Assembly (NCBI RefSeq): GCF_002941025.1
Contig: NZ_PTJS01000001.1
Span: 7,144,605-7,208,604 of the forward strand
Reading direction: 5' to 3'
DNA length: 64,000 nucleotides
Source: Streptomyces sp. QL37
GTDB taxonomy: Bacteria; Actinomycetota; Actinomycetes; Streptomycetales; Streptomycetaceae
Of the stretch, positions 9,008 through 16,625 are shown one piece after another; the first letter of the stretch is position 1; the number at the start of each line of letters is the position of its first letter. The position numbers and the translations under genes are program-made. Under the pieces are notes generated by a model, which saw only the letters and a list, made by a program, of their open reading frames with translations, was not told the DNA's origin and searched no databases.

Positions 9008-9205
9008 ATGTTCTGGCCCATGCTCGCCATCGCTCTGGGATTCGCCGGCCTGGCCGTGCTCGGCGTGCTGGCCGTCAAGGTCTTCATCGAGGCACAGCGG
9101 CTCGCCGGGCAGGTCGCCGCGACCACGCGGCGTATCAACCGAGCGGCAGAGGATCTCGAACGAGCGGCCACCACCCTCGCCGACACGGGAGAGGCCCTGC
9201 GATAG
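9008..9205 (+). CDS. Small single-pass membrane protein of unknown function
   Basis: A 65-residue protein starting with a hydrophobic helix (WPMLAIALGFAGLAVLGVLAV) followed by an amphipathic, arginine- and alanine-rich helix with heptad-like spacing (RINRAAEDLERAATTLADTG). This topology, one anchor plus a cytoplasmic helix, resembles TatA-type or DUF948-like proteins, but no family signature is present. It starts 23 bases after the CPxC protein and lies upstream of tatA, with which it may share expression. Confidence 0.7.
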   Translation: MFWPMLAIALGFAGLAVLGVLAVKVFIEAQRLAGQVAATTRRINRAAEDLERAATTLADTGEALR

Positions 9206-9350
9206 CAGTGCGCGGCCTCCTGATTCACCGGTTCGGGGGGTACGCTGCTGGAGCGGCCCAGGCAGGGAGGTGTGGGCCGCAAGCGGGAGTATGCACGGGC
9301 ATTGCCTCGCGTTTACCCCTGCGGGTTACGATCGCTGCCAGCGCGAAGGT

Positions 9351-9364
9351 CGGACAACTGTCCG
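9351..9364. promoter_or_regulatory. Short inverted repeat in the tatA leader
   Basis: CGGACA at 9351-9356 is mirrored by TGTCCG at 9359-9364 across two bases. It lies between a possible -10 (TACGAT, 9327-9332) and the tatA start. It may be an operator or a small hairpin; no regulator can be named. Confidence 0.3.
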
Positions 9365-9419
9365 GTCGTACGGGTAGCGAGCCCACCCTCCAGACGCCTC
9401 AGTGAGAAGGAAGTCGCAC

Positions 9420-9713
9420 ATGATCGGCAATCTGAAGCCCCTCGAGATCGTTCTGATCATCGCTGTCATCCTGCTGCTCTTCGGTGCCAAGAAGCTTCCC
9501 GACATGGCGCGTTCGCTCGGCAAGTCGGCCCGCATCCTCAAGAGCGAGGCCAAGGCCATGAAGAAGGACGACGCGGAGCCCGCGGCGCCCACCACCGAGA
9601 ACGTGGCGGACACCACCCCGCCCGCGGCCACCGCGCGCACGATCCAGGCCGCTCCGGGGGATGTCACCAGCTCCCGCCCGGTCAGCGAGGCCAAGCCCAC
9701 CACCCAGAGCTGA
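9420..9713 (+). CDS. tatA: Twin-arginine translocase subunit TatA
   Basis: TatA forms the pore-like assembly of the Sec-independent pathway that exports folded proteins. The 97-residue protein has the short N-terminal transmembrane helix, the hinge [19 protein letters not shown] with the hallmark FG dipeptide, and an amphipathic helix followed by a polar, alanine/threonine-rich tail. ATG at 9420 follows AGAAGGAAG. tatC is 49 bases downstream; a TatB gene, if any, is elsewhere. Confidence 0.96.
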   Translation: MIGNLKPLEIVLIIAVILLLFGAKKLPDMARSLGKSARILKSEAKAMKKDDAEPAAPTTENVADTTPPAATARTIQAAPGDVTSSRPVSEAKPTTQS

Positions 9714-9762
9714 CAGCTGATCCGCACCACCTGACGCTGCCGCACGAGACGAGGGAAGTGGG

Positions 9763-10725
9763 TTGCTCAAGTCTGCCCGCAAGCAGGAGAAGGACGACGA
9801 GGGGCGGATGCCCCTCCTCGATCACCTGCGTGAGCTGCGCAACCGGCTGCTGAAGTCGGTCCTGGCGATCGTCATCGCCGTGATCGTGGCCGCCTTCTTC
9901 CAGAAGGAGATCTTCGAGTTCCTGATGAAGCCGATCCTGGACTCGGTCGGCTGCAGGAACGGCGCCGTGACCATGATCAACGGCCGGCCCTGCGCGGAGA
10001 TGACCACCAACGGTCTGCTGTCGCCGTTCACCATCGCGCTGAAGGTGTCCTTGATGGCAGGCGTGCTGGTGGCCACCCCGGTGTGGCTGTACCAGCTGTG
10101 GGCCTTCGTCGCCCCCGGCCTCCACAAGCAGGAGAAGCGCTACTCGGTCGCCTTCGTCGCGGCCGGGGTACCGCTCTTCGTCGCCGGTGCCTACCTGGCG
10201 TACGCGATCCTGCCGCAGACCGCCGAGATCATGCTCGGCTTCACGCCCGACAACGTGAAGAACCTGCTGCCGCTGGACGACTTCCTGGACCTGATCACCC
10301 GCATGGTGATCGTCTTCGGGCTTGCCTTCGAGCTGCCGCTCCTGCTCATCCTGCTGAACCTGACCGGTGTCCTGTCCGGCGCCCGCATGCTGCGCTGGTG
10401 GCGCGGGATGCTCGTCGGGCTGACCGCTTTCGCGGCCATCGCCACGCCTGGCGGCGAGCCCATCTCGATGCTGCTGCTCGCCGGCCCGCTCGCCGTGCTC
10501 TACTTCGTGGCCGTCGGCTTCTCGCTGCTCAACGACAAGCGCAGGCGGCGCGCCAACCCCGACGCCGAGCTCGACGACGACGAGGCGTCGAGCCTGGACC
10601 TCACCCCCGAGGCGGTCGGCGCCGTCGAACCGGTGGCCTCCCGGCCCGCCCTGCCCGAGCAGGCCGGCGGCGACGCGGACGGTGGACGGTCGCACCGGCT
10701 CAACGGTTACGACGACATCACCTGA
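9763..10725 (+). CDS. tatC: Twin-arginine translocase subunit TatC
   Basis: TatC recognises the RR signal peptide and recruits TatA. The 320-residue protein begins with the conserved MPLLDHLRELRNRLLKS and has six hydrophobic helices, including the FLMKPI and FGLAFELPLLLILLNLTGVL segments. The C-terminal 55 residues are polar and extend beyond the usual TatC end, as in other Streptomyces. The TTG start at 9763 is supported by GAGGGAAG upstream and by similarity of the first residues to related TatC proteins. Confidence 0.96.
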   Translation: MLKSARKQEKDDEGRMPLLDHLRELRNRLLKSVLAIVIAVIVAAFFQKEIFEFLMKPILDSVGCRNGAVTMINGRPCAEMTTNGLLSPFTIALKVSLMAGVLVATPVWLYQLWAFVAPGLHKQEKRYSVAFVAAGVPLFVAGAYLAYAILPQTAEIMLGFTPDNVKNLLPLDDFLDLITRMVIVFGLAFELPLLLILLNLTGVLSGARMLRWWRGMLVGLTAFAAIATPGGEPISMLLLAGPLAVLYFVAVGFSLLNDKRRRRANPDAELDDDEASSLDLTPEAVGAVEPVASRPALPEQAGGDADGGRSHRLNGYDDIT

Positions 10726-10743
10726 CCTTGTAAGGTCCCGCGG

Positions 10744-11634
10744 GTGACCAGCGAGATCACCCTCTTCGTCAATCCCACCGCGGGGAGCGGCCGGGGCGCG
10801 CGTGCCGCGCAGCCGGCCGCTTCCGCTCTGCGGGACGCAGGCTTCTCCGTACGGACGGTTCTCGGCGAGGACGCCGACGACGCCCTGCGACGGGCCCGGG
10901 AGGCGGTGGCACTCGGGACCGGGGCACTGATAGCCGTGGGCGGGGACGGCATGATGTCCCTCGCCCTGCAGGCCGTCGCCGGTACCCCGACACCGCTCGG
11001 TGCCGTGGCCGTGGGCACCGGGAACGACTTCGCCCGTGCCCTCGGGCTGCCGATCCGGTCGCCCGCCGCCGCCGGACGGCTGGCCGCCGAGATGCTCGGG
11101 GCCGGGACGTCGCGTGCGATCGACCTGGGCCGGGTCGGGGAGCGCTGGTTCGGCTCCGTGCTGGCCTCGGGCTTCGACTCGCGGGTCAACGACCGGGGGA
11201 ACCGGATGCGCTGGGCCGGCGGGCGCTTCAAGTACGACCTGGCGATCCTCGCCGAGCTGGCCTCCTTCAAGCCGATCCCGTACCGCGTCAGGCTGGACGG
11301 CGGACCGGTGACCGAGATGGAGGCGACGCTGATCGCCGTGGGCAACGGGACGACGTACGGCGGCGGCATGCGGATCTGTGCCGACGCCGTCATGGACGAC
11401 GGGCTCTTCGACGTGACCGTGGTGGGCGACTGCAGCCGGGCCACTCTGCTCAAGGTCTTCCCGAAGGTCTACAAGGGCACGCACCTGGGACACCCGAAGG
11501 TCACCGTCCACCGGGTGTCCTCGATAGAGCTGGCCGCGGGCGGCGTCACGGCGTACGCGGACGGTGAGCCGCTGGGCGCGCTGCCCCTCAGCGCCACGTG
11601 CGTGCCCGGCGCGGTCCGGGTCCTTGCACCGTGA
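10744..11634 (+). CDS. Diacylglycerol/lipid kinase family protein
   Basis: A 296-residue enzyme of the DagK/YegS family, which phosphorylates diacylglycerol or related lipids at the membrane with ATP. Family motifs are clear: FVNPTAGSGRGARA (nucleotide-binding start), VGGDGMMSLALQAV (the GGDG glycine-rich motif) and GTGNDFARALGL. The GTG at 10744 lies 18 bases after the tatC stop. Which lipid is used cannot be decided from the sequence. Confidence 0.92.
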   Translation: MTSEITLFVNPTAGSGRGARAAQPAASALRDAGFSVRTVLGEDADDALRRAREAVALGTGALIAVGGDGMMSLALQAVAGTPTPLGAVAVGTGNDFARALGLPIRSPAAAGRLAAEMLGAGTSRAIDLGRVGERWFGSVLASGFDSRVNDRGNRMRWAGGRFKYDLAILAELASFKPIPYRVRLDGGPVTEMEATLIAVGNGTTYGGGMRICADAVMDDGLFDVTVVGDCSRATLLKVFPKVYKGTHLGHPKVTVHRVSSIELAAGGVTAYADGEPLGALPLSATCVPGAVRVLAP

Positions 11635-11651
11635 AATAAAGATCGGGCTGA

Positions 11652-11674
11652 CTGTCATACGGGGCGGGTAGGCT
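11652..11674 (+). promoter_or_regulatory. Promoter region of helY
   Basis: TAGGCT at 11669-11674 is a good -10 and puts the start point within a few bases of the ATG at 11684, so the transcript is nearly leaderless. The upstream CTGTCATAC (11652-11660) stands exactly eight bases before the -10. That spacing recalls the PafBC-type damage promoter (TGTC box, N8, TANNNT), but the box matches only in TGTC. Confidence 0.4.
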
Positions 11675-11683
11675 CGTATCAAG

Positions 11684-14512
11684 ATGACAGAGGACCTCTC
11701 ACCAGCTGAGCGATACCAGGCGTCCCGGGTCCGTGCGGCCGAGCAGGCCACCGCCCTCGGGCCCTTCCGCGAGATGTACGAATTCGGACTGGACCCGTTC
11801 CAGATCGAGGCCTGCCAGGCCCTTGAGGCCGGCAAGGGGGTGCTGGTCGCGGCCCCGACCGGGTCGGGCAAGACGATCGTCGGTGAATTCGCCGTTCACC
11901 TGGCCCTCGAGCAGGGCCGCAAGTGCTTCTACACCACGCCCATCAAGGCGCTGTCCAACCAGAAGTTCACCGATCTCGTCCGGCGCTACGGCGCGGACAA
12001 GGTCGGTCTGCTGACCGGTGACAACAGCGTCAACGCGGACGCACCCGTGGTCGTCATGACGACCGAGGTCCTGCGCAACATGCTGTACGCGGGCTCCCAG
12101 GCCCTCACCGGGCTCGGTTACGTGGTCATGGACGAGGTCCACTACCTCTCGGACCGCTTCCGCGGCGCCGTGTGGGAGGAAGTGATCATCCACCTCCCGG
12201 AGTCCGTGACGCTGGTGTCGCTGTCGGCGACCGTGTCCAACGCCGAGGAGTTCGGCGACTGGCTGGACACCGTCCGGGGCGACACCCAGGTGATCGTCTC
12301 CGAGCACCGGCCCGTGCCGCTGTGGCAGCACGTCATGGCCGGACGCCGGATGTACGACCTCTTCGAGGAGGAGACCGACCACGGCGGCCGGGGCACCGGC
12401 CGGCGCGAGGTCAGTCCGGACCTCGTCCGGCTCGCCCGCATGGAGAACCAGCGCGGATACAACCCGCGCGACCGCAGGCGCGGGAAGATGGTGCGCGAGG
12501 CGGACCGCGAGCGTGAGCGGCGTCAGCGCAGCCGGATCTGGACCCCGTCCAGGCCCGAGGTCATCGACCGGCTCGACGCCGAGGGTCTGCTGCCCGCCAT
12601 CACCTTCATCTTCAGCCGGGCCGGCTGCCAGGCGGCCGTCCAGCAGTGCCTGCAGGCCGGTCTTCGGCTGAACGACGAGAACAAGCGCGGGCTGGTGCGC
12701 GAGATCGTCGAGGAGCGGACGGCGTCCATTCCCCCCGAGGACCTCCATGTCCTCGGGTACTACGAGTGGCTCGAAGGCCTGGAGCGCGGCATCGCGGCGC
12801 ACCACGCCGGGATGCTGCCGACCTTCAAGGAGGTCGTGGAGGAGCTGTTCGTCCGCGGCCTGGTCAAGGCGGTCTTCGCCACGGAGACGCTGGCGCTCGG
12901 CATCAACATGCCCGCGCGCTCCGTGGTGCTGGAGAAGCTCGTCAAGTGGAACGGCGAGCAGCACGCCGACATCACGCCCGGTGAGTACACCCAGCTGACC
13001 GGGCGGGCCGGGCGCCGCGGCATCGACGTCGAGGGCCATGCGGTCGTCCTGTGGCAGCGGGGGATGGACCCCGGCGCGCTCGCCGGACTCGCGGGGACGC
13101 GTACGTATCCGCTGCGATCCAGCTTCCGGCCCTCGTACAACATGGCCGTGAACCTCGTGCAGCAGTTCGGGCGGCACCGTTCGCGTGAGCTGCTCGAAAC
13201 CTCCTTCGCGCAGTTCCAGGCCGACCGGTCCGTCGTCGGGATCTCCCGGCAGGTCCAGCGCAACGAGGAGGGCCTCGCGGGCTACAAGGAGGGCATGACC
13301 TGCCACCTCGGGGACTTCGAGGAGTACGCGCGGCTGCGCCGCGACCTCAAGGACCGCGAGACGGAGCTGGCCAAACAGGGCGCGGCACAGCGGCGGGCGG
13401 CCGCCGCGTCGTCCCTGGAGAAGCTGAAGCCCGGTGACGTCATCCACGTCCCCACCGGCAAGTTCGCCGGACTCGCCCTGGTCCTCGACCCGGGCCTGCC
13501 CGCCGGGCGGACCAACGGCCATCGCGGGCTGGAGTACCACGACGGACCGCGTCCCCTCGTGCTGACCGCCGAGCGGCAGGTCAAGCGGCTGGCCCACATC
13601 GACTTCCCGGTGCCGGTCGAGGCGCTGGAGCGGATGCGGGTGCCCAAGTCCTTCAACCCCCGCTCGCCGCAGTCCCGCCGCGACCTGGCGTCCGCGCTGA
13701 GGAGCAAGGCGGGACACATCGACCCGGGCCGGCACCGCAAGCAGCGGGCCGCCGCGGCCGACGACCACGAGATCGCCCGGCTGCGCACGGAACTGCGCGC
13801 GCACCCCTGCCACGGGTGCGACGAGCGCGAGGACCACGCGCGCTGGGCCGAGCGGTATCACCGGCTGCAGCGCGACACCCGGCAGCTGGAGCACCGCATC
13901 GAGGGCCGGACGAACACCATCGCCCGGACCTTCGACCGCATCGTCGCGCTCCTGACCGAGCTGGACTACCTGCGGGGCAACGAGGTCACCGACAACGGCC
14001 GGCGGCTGGCCCGGCTCTACGGAGAGCTCGACCTGCTGGCCAGCGAATGCCTGCGGGACCGCGTCTGGGAGGGGCTCAACCCCGCCGAACTCGCCGCCTG
14101 CGTCTCGGCGCTCGTCTACGAGGCGCGCCAGGCGGACGACGCGGTCGCACCGAAGCTGCCCTCAGGGCCCGCGAAGGCCGCGATGGGCGAGATGATCCGC
14201 ATCTGGGGCCGTCTCGACGCTCTGGAGGAGGACTTCAAGATCAGCCAGACCGAAGGGGTCGGCCAGCGCGAACCCGACCTCGGTTTCGCCTGGGCGGTCT
14301 ACATGTGGGCCTCCGGCCGGACGCTCGACGAGGTGCTCCGTGAGGCGGAGATGCCGGCGGGCGACTTCGTACGGTGGTGCAAGCAGGTGATCGATGTGCT
14401 CGGCCAGATCGCGGCCGCCGCACCCCGGGACGGCAGTTCGGTCGCGAAGAACGCCCACAAGGCCGTCGACGCTGTGCTGCGGGGCGTGGTGGCGTACAGC
14501 TCGGTGGGGTGA
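11684..14512 (+). CDS. helY: Ski2-like DEVH-box helicase HelY
   Basis: A 942-residue superfamily 2 RNA helicase. Motif I is APTGSGKT (residues 57-64), motif II DEVH (150-153), motif III SAT, and motif VI QLTGRAGRRG. A long Ski2-type C-terminal region follows, with a CHGCDERE segment near residue 710. The same helicase gene sits beside tatAC and pafBC in mycobacteria, so the linkage is old. Its cellular role is probably RNA turnover or ribosome-related remodelling; this is by analogy only. Confidence 0.92.
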   Translation: MTEDLSPAERYQASRVRAAEQATALGPFREMYEFGLDPFQIEACQALEAGKGVLVAAPTGSGKTIVGEFAVHLALEQGRKCFYTTPIKALSNQKFTDLVRRYGADKVGLLTGDNSVNADAPVVVMTTEVLRNMLYAGSQALTGLGYVVMDEVHYLSDRFRGAVWEEVIIHLPESVTLVSLSATVSNAEEFGDWLDTVRGDTQVIVSEHRPVPLWQHVMAGRRMYDLFEEETDHGGRGTGRREVSPDLVRLARMENQRGYNPRDRRRGKMVREADRERERRQRSRIWTPSRPEVIDRLDAEGLLPAITFIFSRAGCQAAVQQCLQAGLRLNDENKRGLVREIVEERTASIPPEDLHVLGYYEWLEGLERGIAAHHAGMLPTFKEVVEELFVRGLVKAVFATETLALGINMPARSVVLEKLVKWNGEQHADITPGEYTQLTGRAGRRGIDVEGHAVVLWQRGMDPGALAGLAGTRTYPLRSSFRPSYNMAVNLVQQFGRHRSRELLETSFAQFQADRSVVGISRQVQRNEEGLAGYKEGMTCHLGDFEEYARLRRDLKDRETELAKQGAAQRRAAAASSLEKLKPGDVIHVPTGKFAGLALVLDPGLPAGRTNGHRGLEYHDGPRPLVLTAERQVKRLAHIDFPVPVEALERMRVPKSFNPRSPQSRRDLASALRSKAGHIDPGRHRKQRAAAADDHEIARLRTELRAHPCHGCDEREDHARWAERYHRLQRDTRQLEHRIEGRTNTIARTFDRIVALLTELDYLRGNEVTDNGRRLARLYGELDLLASECLRDRVWEGLNPAELAACVSALVYEARQADDAVAPKLPSGPAKAAMGEMIRIWGRLDALEEDFKISQTEGVGQREPDLGFAWAVYMWASGRTLDEVLREAEMPAGDFVRWCKQVIDVLGQIAAAAPRDGSSVAKNAHKAVDAVLRGVVAYSSVG

Positions 14513-14528
14513 GCGGCTTCCCTCCCCG

Positions 14529-14571
14529 CGGGTGAGGAGCCCCTCGGGTGAGGAGCCCCGCGGGTGAGGAG
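14529..14571 (+). repeat. 16-bp direct repeat, nearly three copies
   Basis: The unit CGGGTGAGGAG plus five bases starts at 14529, 14545 and 14561, between the helY stop and the terminator at 14579. It is short and local and may vary between strains. Confidence 0.7.
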
Positions 14572-14578
14572 AACGGAC

Positions 14579-14614
14579 GAGTGGCCACGGGCGGCTGTAC
14601 GCCTGTGGCCACTC
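14579..14614. terminator. Bidirectional terminator between helY and the SPW protein gene
   Basis: A 15-bp stem (14579-14593 with 14600-14614) with one wobble pair and a six-base loop lies between the convergent genes. Confidence 0.85.
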
Positions 14615-14629
14615 CTGTGCGTTCTCCCG

Positions 14630-15124
14630 TCAGGTCGTCTTCTTGTTCTTCATCGAGAGTCCCGCGCAGGCTGCCCCCAGCACAATCGCCAGACCACCGA
14701 CGATCACGTTGTTGAGGACGACGCCCATGTCAGGGCTCTGGCCCACGATCCAGGTCGACACGATGAGCCAGGCGCCCAGCGCGACGATGGCGATGCTCAT
14801 CCCGGTCATCCGCTCGGGCATGGCGGTGAAGCAGAGCGCCAGCACGGCTATCGCGATGCCGATGACGAGGTTGTGCGTCACCAGGGAGGGCTGGCTCGCG
14901 GTGAAGTGAAGCACCCACGGCGAGACGGCGCAGTACAGACCGAGCAGGAACACCGGGGCGTCCGCGCCGGCGGTGGTGCGGCGGGCGCCGCCACCCATCA
15001 CGCGGTCGTGTCGCGCTCGCATTTCTTCGGCGTCCGGGTGTCCGGAGAGGTCCCTTCCGGTGTGTCCGGAAACGTCCCTGGTGTTGCCGGAAACATCCCT
15101 TCCGGTGTGCGAGATGTTACTCAT
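14630..15124 (-). CDS. SPW-repeat membrane protein
   Basis: A 164-residue protein. The first 50 residues are polar and contain three near-repeats of DVSGHTGRD, encoded by matching DNA repeats near 15035-15110. The rest has four hydrophobic helices with SPWVLHF and a second copy-like segment (GAWLIVSTW), which is the pattern of the SPW repeat family. The start at 15124 follows GAAGGAGA. The family has no established biochemical function. Confidence 0.85.
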   Translation of the reverse strand: MSNISHTGRDVSGNTRDVSGHTGRDLSGHPDAEEMRARHDRVMGGGARRTTAGADAPVFLLGLYCAVSPWVLHFTASQPSLVTHNLVIGIAIAVLALCFTAMPERMTGMSIAIVALGAWLIVSTWIVGQSPDMGVVLNNVIVGGLAIVLGAACAGLSMKNKKTT

Positions 15125-15214
15125 GAGGATGGTCTCCTTCGCACTTGCTGGAGCGACCGCGGTCAGAAGGTGCGGTCATCAGCTCTCCAGACCCAGTGTG
15201 CTCTTATATGCCCC

Positions 15215-15894
15215 TTATGTGTAGTTTTCCTGGCGGGCGAATCCTGCGCTTCCGTCGAGGCGGCGTGCCAGTGACACCAGGTCGGCCGTGCGCAGCACAC
15301 GGGCCCCGTATCCCGGCAGTGATACGTGCAGGGGGCGGGTCCAGCGATCCGGGACGGCGTCGATCCCGTACACCGCACCGGCCAGGCCGCCCGTGACCGC
15401 GGCCACCGTGTCGGTGTCCCCGCCCACGTCGACGGCGGCTTCCAGGGCGCGCTCGAAGTCGTCGGTGGTGCGCAGAGCCCAGAGCGCCGTACAGAGGCAG
15501 GGCCAGACCGCGCCGTTGAACTCGGTGGCGTCGTCCGGGTGCCAGTCCGGGGCCAGAACGGCGGCCCAGCGGGCCCGGTGGCCGGCGTGGACCAGGTCGA
15601 GCGTGTCCTCCACGGCCGCGAGCGGGTCGCCGCCCTCCAGTGCCACGCGTACGAGTTCATGGAACACAGCGGTGCCTTCCCATGCGGCCCGGTCGCCGTG
15701 GGTCAGGGCGGCGATCCGCCGGGCCGCGTCCGTCGTGGCGGCCTGCCCCGCCCGGGCGAAGTGCACGGCCGACGTGGTGGCGCGCCCAGGGCGTCACCGA
15801 CCGCCGAGCCCACGACGGCACCCACGGCGCGAGCCCCGCGGTCCGCGCCGCTCCGGTCGGGGCGGAGGGCGTGGTCCTCGGGGCTCGGTGTCAT
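15215..15894 (-). pseudogene. ADP-ribosylglycohydrolase gene with internal deletion and frameshift
   Basis: The ADP-ribosylglycohydrolase family removes ADP-ribose from modified proteins or nucleic acids with two metal ions. The N-terminal part reads from ATG 15894 in one frame and reaches VVGSAVGDALGAP, the normal start of the family. The reading then has to change frame near 15775 to TTSAVHFARAGQAATTDAARR and continues to a TGA at 15215 through the metal-binding GGDTDTVAAVTGGLAGAVYG. About 120 or more residues that normally lie between GDALGAP and this block, including acidic metal ligands, are missing. The gene is therefore probably dead, although the 183-residue C-terminal piece from GTG 15766 could still be translated. 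Confidence 0.8.
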
Positions 15895-15922
15895 GCCGTC
15901 AGCGTACTGACAGGCCGTCGGT

Positions 15923-16564
15923 TCAGCCGGCCGGCATCAGGACGGTGTCCACGATGTAGACCGTCGCGTTGGCGGTCGGGACGTTGCCGCAGACCACCTT
16001 CGAGGAGTCGTTCACCGTGTAGGACATCTCCGATCCCGACGTCGTCAGCTTCGTCTTCGCCAGGGTGTCGAAGGAGCCCTTCTCCAGCTGCTTCGGCGTC
16101 AGCTTCTCTCCGACCACGTGCGAGGTGAGCACCTTGGTCAGTTCCGCCTTGTTCGCCAGCAGCTTGTCCAGGTCCGCCTTCGGGATCTTGGCGAAGGCGT
16201 CGTTGGTCGGGGCGAACACCGTGATGTTCTCGGCGCTGTTCAGGGTGTCGACGAGACCGGCCTGCTTGACCGCCGTCACCAGGGTGGACAGCGCCGGGTT
16301 GTTCGACGCGGCCGTGGCGACCGGGTCCTGCGCCATGCCGTCGAACGAACCGGCGCCCTCCTTCGGGACCGAGGCGCAGCCCGGGCCGAACGGCTCGTCC
16401 ATGGGCGCGGTCTCCTTGGCCGGCGCGCTCGACGCGGCCTTGTCCGCACCGGAGTCGGAGCCGGACGCGGAGGTGTCGTCGCCGGAGCAGGCGGTCAGCG
16501 CGAGCGGCAGCACGGCCGCGGCGGAGACGGTGAGGGCGATGCGGCGAAGGTGACGGTTGTTCAT
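15923..16564 (-). CDS. Fasciclin-domain lipoprotein (MPT83/MPT70-like)
   Basis: A 213-residue cell-surface lipoprotein. The signal peptide ends at the lipobox LTAC with Cys26; a low-complexity S/A/D linker leads to one FAS1 domain (about residues 75-213) with the FAS1 H1 and H2 boxes NITVFAPTNDAFAKI and VYIVDTVLMP. In mycobacteria, proteins of this kind (MPT70, MPT83) are the main targets of SigK. Here it lies 61 bases after the molybdopterin oxidoreductase with no promoter of its own visible, so it should be the second gene of a SigK-type transcript. Its molecular function is unknown; FAS1 domains usually mediate adhesion. Confidence 0.92.
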   Translation of the reverse strand: MNNRHLRRIALTVSAAAVLPLALTACSGDDTSASGSDSGADKAASSAPAKETAPMDEPFGPGCASVPKEGAGSFDGMAQDPVATAASNNPALSTLVTAVKQAGLVDTLNSAENITVFAPTNDAFAKIPKADLDKLLANKAELTKVLTSHVVGEKLTPKQLEKGSFDTLAKTKLTTSGSEMSYTVNDSSKVVCGNVPTANATVYIVDTVLMPAG

Positions 16565-16625
16565 GGTGTTCTCCTAGGTGGTTCGTTGATCAAGGGTGGG
16601 GAAAGGGGGGAGGGGCACTCGGTCG

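Noticed and set aside
9682-11871. A 729-codon minus-strand open frame opposite tatC and the lipid kinase
   Set aside because: Repetitive R/G/H/D-rich translation and no start context; shadow of real genes.
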